Origin: Fuerstiella marisgermanici
GTDB lineage: Bacteria > Planctomycetota > Planctomycetia > Planctomycetales > Planctomycetaceae
Length of the DNA stretch: 64,000 nt
NCBI RefSeq assembly: GCF_001983935.1
Contig: NZ_CP017641.1
Span: 682,001 to 746,000, forward strand
Reading direction: 5' to 3'
Part shown: positions 16,167 through 25,209 of the stretch, in pieces
Layout: each line of letters begins with the position of its first letter
How positions within the stretch are numbered: position 1 is the stretch's first letter
Notes under the pieces: generated by a model
Seen by the model: only the letters and a program-made list of their open reading frames with translations
What the model was told of the DNA's origin: nothing
Database searches by the model: none
Program-made: the position numbers and the translations under genes

Positions 16167-16267
16167 GATTGAGACATGGATGTCTCAATCGCGGCACGCG
16201 GTCTCGTCTGAGACCAACGGCCGTTCGCTTCGATGACCACACGGATGGTGGGAGAAGCGAACGGCCG
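16167..16267 (+). other. Three consecutive perfect stem-loops in the mraZ-cytochrome gap
   Basis: Stem 1: GATTGAGACA-TGGA-TGTCTCAATC (16167-16190), ten perfect pairs. Stem 2: GGTCTC-GTCT-GAGACC (16200-16215), six pairs. Stem 3: 14 perfect pairs between 16218-16231 and 16254-16267 (CGGCCGTTCGCTTC arm) with a 22-base loop. Stems 1 and 2 share the GAGAC/GTCTC core. No T run follows, so an ordinary intrinsic terminator is unlikely. It could be an RNA processing/stability element, an attenuator for the cytochrome gene, or a small non-coding RNA. Confidence 0.55.
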
Positions 16268-16358
16268 GATGTGTGCGTCTGACCGGGTCTTGCTCGCGTT
16301 TGTAGCATCACTGGTCCGTTGATTGTAGATTTCGTGCAGTTGGCATTTGCGCTGCAAG

Positions 16359-18317
16359 ATGCCAGTACGGCGCCACGAAATCAACATCTCGCCACTAGCG
16401 GAAGCACGTGTGAAATCTTCATTGCACAGGAACCATCGCCTGCAGGCCGTTGGACTGTTAAGCGCTGTCGTCATAGCCGCGGCATTTGTTGCGTTCCGTT
16501 CTGTGCAGAAGCCTGATCCACCAGCTACGCACTCTGCAGACTCCTCAGATGCATCTTCGCACCCAGGTTCTGGGCTGACTTCGAATGTTCCGCTGCCGCC
16601 CATTGATCCCGGGCCATTTTCCAACGCCTCGCACTCGGTGGCCTTCGTTGGAAGCCAGGTATGCGCAACGTGCCATGAAAACGAATACGCGTCGTACTTA
16701 AAAACCGCTCATAGCCGAGCGTTGGCGAAGGTTGCCCCGTCGGCCGAACCACCAGATGCCGAATTTATTCAGCAGGAGACCGGTCGGACATATTCTGTGT
16801 ACCGTAAAGATGGCGAGTTGCGACATCGGGAAGCGATCGGGGTCGGCGATGAGACGCTGCTGTTACACGACATGCCGATGAAGTACGTCATCGGCAGCGG
16901 CCATTATTCTCGCAGCTATATGGCTGAATCGCACGGTTTTCTGCTCGAATCACCGATTACGTGGATCGCATCGACAAACCGGTGGGACATGTCGCCAGGT
17001 TACGAACATGCGGGACACGCTGGCTTTCGCCGCGTTACCGATTTTGGTTGCGTTGTTTGCCACGCTGGGCGAGTCGAGCCGGTTCAGCACAATCGCTTCC
17101 GGCTGAAAATTCATGAACAGAGCATTAGTTGCGAAAACTGTCACGGTCCAGGTGGGCAACATGTGGACTACTGGAAGCAGCCGAACTCCACGTCTGACGG
17201 CCCGGACATGACAATTGTGAACTTCGGGCAACTGACTCGCCAACAGTCGGAAATGATATGTTCGCAGTGCCATCTGCGTGGCGCTGCAACAATTACAGTT
17301 AAAGACAGGTCGGTTTCCGACTATCTGCCAGGCATGCGGCTAACCGATTTTCGCGTGGACTATCGCCTGAAGGAATCGGGCAAGGCGATGAAGGTGACCG
17401 GGCATGTCGAACAAATGCGGCTGAGTGCGTGTTACCAGAATTCGCCGGAAATGAGCTGCACGTCATGCCACGATCCTCATGCTCCGCCGACGGCAGGCAA
17501 CCGCATTGACTACTTTCGCAATCAATGCCTTAACTGCCACGCTGAACAGGGATGTGCATTGACCGAAACGGATCGGTCGAAAAAGGACAACAACTGCGTC
17601 GCGTGTCACATGCCTTCCAGCCCCACGGATATTGACCACTTCGCATTCACTCATCACCGCGTCGGCATCCATGATGAAGCGCCGCCAGCACCGGCCGACG
17701 ACCCGATTGGCGATCTCGTACCGATTACGAAAATCGACCATCTGCCACTGCAAGAACAGCAACGAACACTTGGCCTTGCGTATCTGGAGTTCGCTGAAAA
17801 GCAACCTGACGACGCAGCGTTCGATGCGTACCGCAGTCGATCGTTCCAGGTGCTGACGGAACTTCGTCGCGGCGGTCTGCAGGATGTCGATCTGGAAGAA
17901 GCTTTGGCGCGGATGCACTGGGAAACGGGCAGGCTGCCTGATGCGATTCAGTTGGCCGAAAACGCGATGGCGATGACACCCGATCGCATCGCTGAACGCA
18001 CAAATTCACTATTTGTGCTGGCAGAATCACATTTGCGAATGGGGGCAATTGGCAAGGCGGTCCCGCACCTCGAAAAGTTAGTGAGGCTGCGCAGAGTTTC
18101 TGAAGACTGGAATTTACTGGCGATCTGCCGCGTGCAGTTGGGCAAACCTGCTGATGCCATCGCGGCTTTGGAACAGTCTGTCGAGATCGATCCTTACCGG
18201 ATCGACACAGTTCAAATGCTGGCTGAGTTGACGCAACAGCATGGTACGGCGGACGACCACCAGCGTTGGCAAAAGCGGCTGGAACTATTAAGGCAAGCGG
18301 CAGAATCGCCACCCTAA
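16359..18317 (+). CDS. Membrane-anchored seven-haem c-type cytochrome with TPR tail
   Basis: 652 residues from the ATG at 16359 (a TTG lies 12 bp upstream). A single N-terminal anchor, LQAVGLLSAVVIAAAFVAF, puts the rest outside the cytoplasm. Seven CxxCH motifs are present in order: CATCH, CVVCH, CENCH (with GPGGQH), CSQCH, CTSCH (DPH), CLNCH and CVACH (MP). Domain wording resembles cytochrome c554/doubled-CXXCH proteins. The last 200 residues form tetratricopeptide-like helices (AIQLAENAMAMTPD, AIAALEQSVEIDPYRID). It likely moves electrons or binds a periplasmic redox partner. The substrate is unknown and no complex partners are adjacent. Confidence 0.88.
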   Translation: MPVRRHEINISPLAEARVKSSLHRNHRLQAVGLLSAVVIAAAFVAFRSVQKPDPPATHSADSSDASSHPGSGLTSNVPLPPIDPGPFSNASHSVAFVGSQVCATCHENEYASYLKTAHSRALAKVAPSAEPPDAEFIQQETGRTYSVYRKDGELRHREAIGVGDETLLLHDMPMKYVIGSGHYSRSYMAESHGFLLESPITWIASTNRWDMSPGYEHAGHAGFRRVTDFGCVVCHAGRVEPVQHNRFRLKIHEQSISCENCHGPGGQHVDYWKQPNSTSDGPDMTIVNFGQLTRQQSEMICSQCHLRGAATITVKDRSVSDYLPGMRLTDFRVDYRLKESGKAMKVTGHVEQMRLSACYQNSPEMSCTSCHDPHAPPTAGNRIDYFRNQCLNCHAEQGCALTETDRSKKDNNCVACHMPSSPTDIDHFAFTHHRVGIHDEAPPAPADDPIGDLVPITKIDHLPLQEQQRTLGLAYLEFAEKQPDDAAFDAYRSRSFQVLTELRRGGLQDVDLEEALARMHWETGRLPDAIQLAENAMAMTPDRIAERTNSLFVLAESHLRMGAIGKAVPHLEKLVRLRRVSEDWNLLAICRVQLGKPADAIAALEQSVEIDPYRIDTVQMLAELTQQHGTADDHQRWQKRLELLRQAAESPP

Positions 18318-18413
18318 AGCAGCTGGCAGATTATGTTCCGCTTGGCGGCAGATAACCGATTTTGTTTGTGATGGCTAAACGCCGAATCGCGTCCGCGGAT
18401 TTGGTGCGGGCGA

Positions 18414-19196
18414 CTACTTTCGGCGGAGAACGAACACTGTGTCGCCCAGTTCGTCCGACAGTTCCAGCGGCTCGTCGATGTCGTACCAGAAGTCGTAGAC
18501 ATCCAGCAGTTCAAAGTCGCCAACTTTTTCGAACAGGCTTCTTGCTTCCTCTGCTTCGTAAAGCCGCATGTCGTAGTCGGTCTGAAATTCGTGTTGCGGA
18601 CGGCCGGCTGAGTCCTTCACGATCATTTCGAACCGAAGCGTTTCGCGCCGCGTGCGTCGGCAGCAGAACGTGACGTCCAGCTTGATTTCGATCGTCACGT
18701 CGTCGACTTCTACCGCCCATTCTTCTTCGTCGTCTTCATCGGCATCAGGCGGCAGCATATGCATCCCGACAATGTACAGGCCGCCCGGCCGCAATGCGGC
18801 AGCAACGGTTTTTAGGTGAGCGATCGCACTCTCTTCCGTCAGTAAATGACGAAAAGTGTTCACCAAACAATAGGCGACGTCGGCAGGTTCCGTCGGTGTG
18901 GCGTTCTGCATGTCGGCCACAGCAGCCTGGCCTTGCAGGTTTTGTTTTGCGAGCTGCTGATTCGCGTATTGCACGGCCGCTTCGGACAAATCCCAGCCCT
19001 CGACAAGGTAGCCTCGACTGGCCAGTTCGAGCAGCAATCGGCCGCCACCGCAGCCCGGTTCCAGCAATCGTTGAGGTTCAAAGTCGCAGTATTTCTTTGC
19101 GGCGGCCACAATGAAGTCCGCTTCCAGCTTCGTGTCTTCACCAAAAGCCAGGTCCCAGTACTGTGGATGGTCGTAGCAGTCGACAGCGTAGGTCAT
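18414..19196 (-). CDS. Class I SAM-dependent methyltransferase
   Basis: 260 residues. The SAM loop is LLEPGCGGGRLLLELA near residue 42, with the acidic strand-2 end VEGWDLSEAAVQYA and post-I block VAYCLVNTFRHL. The acidic stretch PPDADEDDEEEW in the middle is unusual. The Rossmann core is complete; the C-terminal half has beta-rich content (VDDVTIEIKLDVTF, RRETLRFEMIV) seen in small-molecule methyltransferases. Substrate unknown. It is transcribed divergently from the sulfatase downstream. Confidence 0.85.
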   Translation of the reverse strand: MTYAVDCYDHPQYWDLAFGEDTKLEADFIVAAAKKYCDFEPQRLLEPGCGGGRLLLELASRGYLVEGWDLSEAAVQYANQQLAKQNLQGQAAVADMQNATPTEPADVAYCLVNTFRHLLTEESAIAHLKTVAAALRPGGLYIVGMHMLPPDADEDDEEEWAVEVDDVTIEIKLDVTFCCRRTRRETLRFEMIVKDSAGRPQHEFQTDYDMRLYEAEEARSLFEKVGDFELLDVYDFWYDIDEPLELSDELGDTVFVLRRK

Positions 19197-19391
19197 TGTT
19201 GTACTTCGTTTGCTGGCGGAGAAAGACCGTCGCGGTCGGGCGATTGTGAATATGAAGAGAGGCCGCAGATATTGTCTGCGAGCAGGCTGCTTGTCAACTG
19301 ATCTGTTCTGCCGTTCAGGACTTGTTCTTCAGGCCGTCGAGCCCTAAGGTTTGGGGTCCGCTCGTTGACCGTTTTCGTTCGGGATATGCCC

Positions 19392-20834
19392 ATGAATCTG
19401 CTCCCACATTTGACGCGTTTCGTTTTCGCTCTGCTCGTCGTAGTCGGCGGGCCGACTGTTATAAGTGCAAAGCAAACTCCTAACGTTGTCGTAATCTTTA
19501 TGGACGACATGGGCTACGCCGACATTGGGCCGTTTGGCGCCGAAGGGTATGACACGCCGCATCTGGATCGCATGGCGAAGGAGGGGCGGATCTTCACCGA
19601 CTTCTACGTGACTCAGGCCGTCTGTTCTGCATCGCGAGCGGGTTTGCTGACCGGCTGTTACAACGTGCGTGTCGGCATCGGCGGCGCTTTGGGGCCAAAG
19701 TCAAAGATCGGCATCCACGAAAATGAGGTCACTCTTGGGGAGATCGCGAAGCAAAAGGGGTATGCAACCGCTTGCTACGGCAAGTGGCACCTTGGTCATC
19801 ACAAGAAGTTTCTTCCGATGCAGCATGGCTTCGATGACTACTTCGGGCTGCCATACAGCAACGACATGTGGCCGTATCATCCGGGAGTGCGTCACCTGTC
19901 GGTGGAAAAACGCATTGAGAGATGGCCCCATCTTCCGCTGATCGATAAGAATGAAGTCATCAATGCAGAAGTCTCGCCGAAAGACCAGGAACAGCTAACA
20001 ACTCAATACACCGAAAAGGCGGTTCAGTTTATCAAGGACCATAAAGAGGAACCGTTTCTGGTTTATCTGCCTCACAGCATGGTGCATGTTCCGCTTTACG
20101 TTTCGGAGAAGTTCAAAGGCCAGAGTGATCGCGGCCTGTTTGGCGATGTGATGATGGAAGTGGACTGGTCCGTCGGACAGATTCTGGACACTCTGCGACA
20201 GCACGACCTGCAGGATAATACGCTGGTGATCTTCACATCTGACAACGGGCCGTGGCTTAGTTACGGCGACCACGCGGGCAGCGCAGGCCCGCTTCGTGAA
20301 GGCAAAGGAACGATGTTCGAAGGCGGCTGCCGTGAGAGTTGCGTGATGTGGTGGCCGGGGACGATCCCAGCGGGAACAACGTGCACTGAGCCCGCGATGA
20401 CGATCGACATTCTGCCGACTGTTGCTTACCTGATTGGGGCAGAATTGCCCGCTCACAAAATTGACGGCAGGAACATTTGGCCCCTGATAGCGGGCGAAAA
20501 TGATGCGAAGTCGCCTCACGAGGCATACTATTTCTACTACGGAAAACAGTTGCAGGCCATTCGTAGCGGCAAGTGGAAGATGCACTTCCCTCACGGCTAT
20601 CGAACGATGGCTGGAAAGCCTGGCGGAATGGACGGTAATCCCACAGCTTATTCTCAGCGGAAAATCGGTCTGGAGCTGTTTGATCTGGATGCTGATATCG
20701 GTGAAACAACCAACGTGGCCGACCAGCATCCTGAGGTCGTGAAGCGGCTGAACAGGCTGGCGGATGCAATGAGACGAGATCTTGGCGACAATAACGTCAA
20801 GGGAGCCGGAATTCGCCCTGCAGGTCAGCTGTAA
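19392..20834 (+). CDS. Secreted formylglycine-dependent sulfatase
   Basis: 480 residues. Start at the second ATG of ATGCCCATG because it gives the best signal peptide ([20 protein letters not shown]). The metal/active-site pocket is intact: [11 protein letters not shown] with tandem Asp, the formylglycine motif C78-S-A-S-R82, GKWHLGHH, and TSDNGPW. The cysteine-type motif needs conversion by formylglycine-generating enzyme or anSME. The protein resembles arylsulfatase A/N-acetylgalactosamine-6-sulfatase types, which planctomycetes use in large numbers on sulfated algal polysaccharides. No glycan-utilisation genes are adjacent. Confidence 0.93.
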   Translation: MNLLPHLTRFVFALLVVVGGPTVISAKQTPNVVVIFMDDMGYADIGPFGAEGYDTPHLDRMAKEGRIFTDFYVTQAVCSASRAGLLTGCYNVRVGIGGALGPKSKIGIHENEVTLGEIAKQKGYATACYGKWHLGHHKKFLPMQHGFDDYFGLPYSNDMWPYHPGVRHLSVEKRIERWPHLPLIDKNEVINAEVSPKDQEQLTTQYTEKAVQFIKDHKEEPFLVYLPHSMVHVPLYVSEKFKGQSDRGLFGDVMMEVDWSVGQILDTLRQHDLQDNTLVIFTSDNGPWLSYGDHAGSAGPLREGKGTMFEGGCRESCVMWWPGTIPAGTTCTEPAMTIDILPTVAYLIGAELPAHKIDGRNIWPLIAGENDAKSPHEAYYFYYGKQLQAIRSGKWKMHFPHGYRTMAGKPGGMDGNPTAYSQRKIGLELFDLDADIGETTNVADQHPEVVKRLNRLADAMRRDLGDNNVKGAGIRPAGQL

Positions 20835-20964
20835 ACATTCGATAGTTAGATGCAAGTTTCTGCAAACGGCGGGCTGCTTTGGTCGACTTCACTCCGTCAT
20901 GGCCCGTGCGTTTGCAACACTTAACCTTCACCAACGCCAACTCTAAGTTAAAGGAAACCGATCC

Positions 20965-21936
20965 ATGAGCGCACTCGATCAACTTAAGCAGCACACAACC
21001 GTCGTTGCCGATACGGGCGACATCGATGCCATTGCCGAGCACAAGCCTCAGGATGCCACGACGAACCCGTCGTTGTTGTACAAAGCCGCTCAGATGCCGC
21101 AGTACCAGCAGTTGGTAGATGACGCCATCAGCTATGGTCAGGCACAGGCTCATAGCGAAGAGCAATTATTGAACGCCATCATCGACAAATTGAGCGTCAA
21201 CTTTGGCTGCAAAATTCTGGAGATCATTCCGGGACGAGTCTCCACGGAAGTCGACGCTCGACTTAGCTTTGACGAAGCTGCCACAGTTGCCAAAGCGAAA
21301 GAACTGATTGCGTTGTATGACGACGCGGGAGTTCAGTCAGATCGCATCCTGATCAAAATAGCCAGCACCTGGGAAGGGATTCGAGCTGCCGAAAAGCTGG
21401 AGCAGTCAGGCATCCATTGCAACCTTACGCTACTGTTCGGCTTTGGCCAGGCCGTCGCCTGCGCAGACGCCGGGGTCACTTTGATCAGCCCGTTCGTGGG
21501 CCGTATTTACGACTGGTATAAGGCCGATCGCGGTGTTGACGATATCCCCGTGGACGAAGATCCGGGCGTCGAATCTGTGACTCGCATTTTTGAATACTAC
21601 AAGAATCACGGCTTCAAAACAGAAGTCATGGGCGCCAGCTTCCGTACCAAAGAGCAGGTAATGGCTCTCTGCGGCAGCGACCTGCTGACGATTTCCCCCA
21701 ACCTGCTGGCCGAACTGTCGTCGCTGGAAGCTGACGTGCCGAAGCTACTGGACGCCGACGCGGCCAGGCAAAAGGACATTGCGAAAGTGGACATGGACGA
21801 ATCCACGTTCCGCTGGATGTTAAACGAAGACGCCATGGCCACTGAAAAACTGGCTCAAGGCATTCGAGGCTTCGCAGCCGACTTAGACAAGCTGCGAGCG
21901 TTCCTGGCTCAGCGGATGGAAACGGCGGCCGTTTAG
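20965..21936 (+). CDS. tal: Transaldolase
   Basis: 323 residues, the length of the TalB subfamily. Swaps a dihydroxyacetone unit between sedoheptulose-7-phosphate and glyceraldehyde-3-phosphate in the non-oxidative pentose phosphate pathway. Motifs: [12 protein letters not shown] (30-41), the Schiff-base Lys131 in [30 protein letters not shown] and [11 protein letters not shown]. An AAGGA-type ribosome site precedes the ATG. Its 3' end (21886-21944) recurs in degraded form at 23504-23562. Confidence 0.96.
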   Translation: MSALDQLKQHTTVVADTGDIDAIAEHKPQDATTNPSLLYKAAQMPQYQQLVDDAISYGQAQAHSEEQLLNAIIDKLSVNFGCKILEIIPGRVSTEVDARLSFDEAATVAKAKELIALYDDAGVQSDRILIKIASTWEGIRAAEKLEQSGIHCNLTLLFGFGQAVACADAGVTLISPFVGRIYDWYKADRGVDDIPVDEDPGVESVTRIFEYYKNHGFKTEVMGASFRTKEQVMALCGSDLLTISPNLLAELSSLEADVPKLLDADAARQKDIAKVDMDESTFRWMLNEDAMATEKLAQGIRGFAADLDKLRAFLAQRMETAAV

Positions 21937-21944
21937 CTGGAGGC
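21886..21944 (+). repeat. Transaldolase 3' end, parent of the copy at 23504-23562
   Basis: By hand alignment about 46 of 59 bases match 23504-23562. Similarity appears to continue weakly for some 50 bp past the stop. This is the left-hand member of a T-X-S'/T'-Y-S tandem arrangement with the SDR tails. Confidence 0.7.
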
Positions 21945-21984
21945 CGGTTTCGCGCGGGCGTCACTGTTGTGAAGGATTAGATGA

Positions 21985-23403
21985 ATGAAACGATTCATAC
22001 AGACGATCCTGATGCTTTGGATATCTGCGAATGTTCTGGGGCAGGACATCCGACAGGCCAAGGTGGAGCAGTTTGAAGTTCGCCTAAAAAGCCACGCCGA
22101 CGCATTTCGTAACTGGGTGGACAATCAGCTTGATCTGACACCAGAACAGAAAGCAAAGCTTGAGGAGCTTGTTGCCGCAGAGTTGCAGAACTCATCAGAC
22201 CGAAGGAGGAAGGCGGGCGTTGTCCGTTCATTCAGGTCGCTGCCGAGCACGACGCCCATTTGGTTTACTCTTTCAAGAAATATCGAAAACTTCCTTTGCA
22301 ACGCATGGATGAGATCGCAAATACCGGAAATGCTGAGCGATCAACAACAAATCGCCTGGCACGATGCCACAACGGAACGACAACGATGGACCTTGTCGGT
22401 GAATTCGAACTTCGTGATCGCAGTGCTGGACGACTTGATTTTCCTGAGTGATCGGCAGCGTGATTCTATGTCTGAGGCGGTTCGCCTGGTGACGGATGAA
22501 AGCCGCCGCAAACGGTTGGAATTAGAATCCGGGATATTCCGCTTCCCTCCAGAGAGTAGCATACTGCCGACGGCTCAGCGCTACCTCTTCTTGTCGGGGC
22601 CGCCGCGAGATGTACTAAACTCTGGCCAAAAGCGCATCCTTTACGGCCACAGCACCCGAGTTGTTGGTGGCGGTCGACCTAATACGCGTGTGCCGCTTCC
22701 AATTGATGCTGTCGATGAAAAGCGTATAAAGGAGGTGATCGTTGAATTTCGCGACAAGCACCTCCCGGACTTCGCCGAATATGTCGAAGAGCGCGTCGCG
22801 GTTATGCACGAGGAACTCGCACTGACCGAGAGTCAACAGCGACATCTGGTCGTCGCAGGGAGGGGAGCCACGAAACAGTGTCTGTTTCAATGGCAGACGA
22901 TCACAATCGACAACCTGCTGCAGATGGGAAAACAGATTCAGGGACTGAATAGACCAGGCATGGGGACGATCGCGAGGAAAGTTTACGGGCCGTCGGTGCG
23001 CGTAATAGAACTGGAATTGATCTGGCAACATGCAATCACTGAAATCACGTCGAGCATTGATGTACAGCGTAAGCGTCCATTTCGCCGGACGGCCATCGTC
23101 GAGTACGTCACCGCGATGCTCGACAAAGAACTTTGGCTCAGCCCTGATCAACGGGAACCTCTTGCTGCTCTGGTCGACGCCAGCTTCCCGCCCGCAATCA
23201 ACATCGAACAACCGCAGGCCAGAGAGTTGGGATTGTTGGTGACGCCTCTTTTTCGAATTCCGGACGATGAACTGGCGCCAGTGCTTCGCGAGTCGCAGAG
23301 AAGGGCGTGGAAGTCTTTACAGGCCGAGTTTAAACGTCGCGGCGATCACGTTGTTCTGCCTCTGAAGGATGGCAGTGAGGTCTTGTTCCACGTAACGCCC
23401 TGA
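21985..23403 (+). CDS. Secreted protein of unknown function
   Basis: 472 residues. An N-terminal signal peptide (MKRFIQTILMLWISANVLG) is followed by QDIRQAKVEQFEVRLKSHADAF and repeated segments of the type LTPEQKAKLEELV, LSDQQQIAWHDA, LTESQQRHLV, LSPDQREPLAALV. These recurring 'L-[ST]-x2-Q' helices suggest an internally repeated helical repeat, but I recognise no family. It lies between the transaldolase end and a duplicated transaldolase/SDR tail and may be a lineage-specific insertion. Confidence 0.75.
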   Translation: MKRFIQTILMLWISANVLGQDIRQAKVEQFEVRLKSHADAFRNWVDNQLDLTPEQKAKLEELVAAELQNSSDRRRKAGVVRSFRSLPSTTPIWFTLSRNIENFLCNAWMRSQIPEMLSDQQQIAWHDATTERQRWTLSVNSNFVIAVLDDLIFLSDRQRDSMSEAVRLVTDESRRKRLELESGIFRFPPESSILPTAQRYLFLSGPPRDVLNSGQKRILYGHSTRVVGGGRPNTRVPLPIDAVDEKRIKEVIVEFRDKHLPDFAEYVEERVAVMHEELALTESQQRHLVVAGRGATKQCLFQWQTITIDNLLQMGKQIQGLNRPGMGTIARKVYGPSVRVIELELIWQHAITEITSSIDVQRKRPFRRTAIVEYVTAMLDKELWLSPDQREPLAALVDASFPPAINIEQPQARELGLLVTPLFRIPDDELAPVLRESQRRAWKSLQAEFKRRGDHVVLPLKDGSEVLFHVTP

Positions 23404-23434
23404 CGCACTTGGAATCAGTCAATAGCTTGCTGGT

Positions 23435-23562
23435 TCACGCCGCGCCGCGTTTCTTCATTTCGCGAGTCAACTTTTGTCGCAGACGCTGCATGCCGCAGAT
23501 TTCGACAGGCTGCGAGACTTCGTGGCCCAGCACATGGAAACGCCAGCCGTGTTGCTGCTGGC
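23435..23562. pseudogene. Chimeric remnant: SDR 3' tail (minus) joined to transaldolase 3' tail (plus)
   Basis: 23435-23500 copies the last 66 bp of the SDR gene (24287-24352) including its stop codon, with only three mismatches by eye. From 23504 to 23562 the plus strand copies the end of the transaldolase gene: translated, D-R-L-R-D-F-V-A-Q-H-M-E-T-P-A-V against [16 protein letters not shown]. The junction sits at shared GCCGC-GAT-like bases. The order T, X, S', T', Y, S is that expected from tandem duplication of a segment spanning the two convergent gene ends. Confidence 0.7.
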
Positions 23563-23638
23563 ACTGTGCATGAGAATGGCCGTGACTTGTGATGACGATT
23601 CCGTAGAATGAAGCCATCTCGCTAAAAAGGACGCCTAC

Positions 23639-23890
23639 ATGCTATCAGACGAATCCCAGCGAATTGCTGCCGAAGCAAAACAACTGTACGACGAGCAACT
23701 CCGCGAGCGTCTTGAGTTAAGTGACCACGGGAAGTTTGTTTGTATTGAACCGAAGTCCGGCGAGTACTTTCTCGGAAACACGTTCGACGATGCGGTCAAT
23801 CAGGCAATTGACGCCCACCCGGATCGCCTGACCCACACCTTGCGGATCGGCCATTCCGCAGCGCTGCACATTGGAGTTATGTTTCAGTGA
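23639..23890 (+). CDS. Small conserved-type protein preceding aspartic protease
   Basis: 83 residues: SDESQRIAAEAKQLYDEQLRERLEL helix, then KFVCIEPKSGEYFLGNTFDDAVNQAIDAHPDRL and a short IGHSAALHIG tail. Small proteins of this build (helix plus a beta segment that mentions a displayed 'value' and a periodic A/D pattern) are commonly found immediately before clan AA aspartic-protease genes. Its stop TGA overlaps the GTG of the next gene, so the two are translationally coupled. Function unknown; a toxin-antitoxin-like or accessory role has been neither shown nor excluded. Confidence 0.7.
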   Translation: MLSDESQRIAAEAKQLYDEQLRERLELSDHGKFVCIEPKSGEYFLGNTFDDAVNQAIDAHPDRLTHTLRIGHSAALHIGVMFQ

Positions 23891-24249
23891 AAGGAGTTGT
23901 CGATGACGACCTGCGAGCGTTGATTGAAGTGTCTGTCTGCGGTGAACCAGACGGCGAAAAATCGTCCGTCTTCGCATGGATCGACACGGCATTTAACGGT
24001 GGGCTGGTTCTGCCGCGTCATGAGATTGACAGGTTAGGACTCAAGGAATACTCATCGACGCCTGCAATTCTTGCGGATGGTCAAGAGGTCGAGTTGCCAA
24101 CCTTCACGTGCCACGTTGAGTGGTTCGGGAAGGAGTACCGTACTCAGATCGTGGCGAATGAAGGTGCCCATCCATTACTGGGTACCATGTTGCTGGATGG
24201 CCACGATTTAAGTGTCAGCTATAAGCGTAAGACGGTCGATTTGATCTGA
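23887..24249 (+). CDS. Clan AA (retropepsin-like) aspartic protease
   Basis: 120 residues, GTG start overlapping the preceding stop (GTGA). The catalytic segment is FAWIDTAFNGGLVLP with Asp33-Thr34-Ala35, the D-T-A/G triplet of retropepsin-fold proteases, and a later hydrophobic strand HPLLGTMLLDGHDLSV forms the psi-loop half. One such monomer would need to dimerise to give the two active-site aspartates. Bacterial members of this AF_0612-like group have no established substrate. The pair sits inside a duplicated segment between transaldolase and the SDR gene. Confidence 0.82.
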   Translation: MKGVVDDDLRALIEVSVCGEPDGEKSSVFAWIDTAFNGGLVLPRHEIDRLGLKEYSSTPAILADGQEVELPTFTCHVEWFGKEYRTQIVANEGAHPLLGTMLLDGHDLSVSYKRKTVDLI

Positions 24250-24286
24250 CGAACGACCGTCACGGCACATCGCAGAGTCGCTACCC

Positions 24287-24352
24287 TCACGCCGCGTCGC
24301 GTTTCTTCATTTCGCGAGTCAACTTTTGTCGCAGGCGCTGCATGCCGCGGAT
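24287..24352. repeat. SDR 3' tail, parent of the copy at 23435-23500
   Basis: 66 bp that include the SDR stop codon and the last 21 codons (QRLRQKLTREMKKR region). It is repeated in the same orientation 852 bp upstream with three mismatches by eye. Confidence 0.85.
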
Positions 24353-25078
24353 CCAGCGGTCGTGGTCGTCGGTCTTCAATGAGAAGAACTCGGCCACTTC
24401 CGGATGAGGCAGGATCAGAAACTGCTTTTCGCGCATCCCGTTAACGACCGATTCGGCAACGTCGTCAGCCGTAATCGCGTGCAGGTGCAGGTAACGGTGG
24501 ATGGGGTCGTCGTTGTCCAGAAAGTCGGTGGTCACTCCCAATGGACAAACACACGAAACATTGATGCCCTGACGGCCGTAACAGACCGATAGCCATTCGG
24601 CCAACGCGACGTCGGCGTGCTTGGTCACCGAATACGAGGCCGAACCGATTTCAGTCAACACGCCGGCGGCTGAAGCGGTATGCACCAGATAGCCGCTGCC
24701 CTGTTCCAGCATCATGGGCACGACTGCACGAGCGGCATACAGACGCGACATGACGTTCACGTCCCACATCTGCATCCAGTCTTCGTTGGGGCTTTCAATG
24801 CCACCTTTAACTGTGATACCAGCATTGGAGCAGAACACGTCGATACGGCCGCATTCGTCAACCGTTTGCTTAACGAGAGCCTGAATCGACGATTCATCAG
24901 CGACGTCACATTGGATCGCGAGCCCACCGATTTCTTTGGCCACAGCTTCGGCGTTGGCCATGTCGATATCTGAGACCACAACTTTGGCGGCCTGTTCCGC
25001 CGCAAATCGTCGACAAAGGGCCGCACCAATTCCGTTGCCTCCACCCGTGACGACGACAACTTTTTCGCGTAATTCCAT
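24287..25078 (-). CDS. Short-chain dehydrogenase/reductase
   Basis: 263 residues. The ATG at 25078 is chosen because a GGAGG Shine-Dalgarno lies about ten bases upstream and the protein then begins MELREKVVVVTGGGNGIG; a longer frame to 25174 adds only an unconserved leader. Classical SDR motifs: TGGGNGIG (cofactor), CDVAD, NAG (in SNAGITVKG), and the catalytic Ser-Tyr-Lys in TASAAGV..SYSVTKHA. NAD(P)H-dependent oxidoreductase of unknown substrate. The basic C-terminal tail is the part duplicated upstream. Confidence 0.9.
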   Translation of the reverse strand: MELREKVVVVTGGGNGIGAALCRRFAAEQAAKVVVSDIDMANAEAVAKEIGGLAIQCDVADESSIQALVKQTVDECGRIDVFCSNAGITVKGGIESPNEDWMQMWDVNVMSRLYAARAVVPMMLEQGSGYLVHTASAAGVLTEIGSASYSVTKHADVALAEWLSVCYGRQGINVSCVCPLGVTTDFLDNDDPIHRYLHLHAITADDVAESVVNGMREKQFLILPHPEVAEFFSLKTDDHDRWIRGMQRLRQKLTREMKKRDAA

Positions 25079-25209
25079 GACGCTGTTCCTCCGTGAATAT
25101 GCCGCGACTTGGCGAATTTCGCTGACTTGCGGCCGCGTAATAAGCGGTATTGTACGATGAAGGCTGTTCTCCACGAGCCCGAACCGCCCGCATCAAAAAG
25201 TTAATTGCT

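Noticed and set aside
15854-16624. 256-codon minus-strand open frame across mraZ and the cytochrome 5' region
   Set aside because: Overlaps two well-supported genes and covers the stem-loop region; composition is Ser/Arg/Thr rich and unlike the neighbouring proteins.
20257-20855. Minus-strand frames opposite the sulfatase 3' half
   Set aside because: Overlap an intact catalytic-motif gene; no independent evidence.
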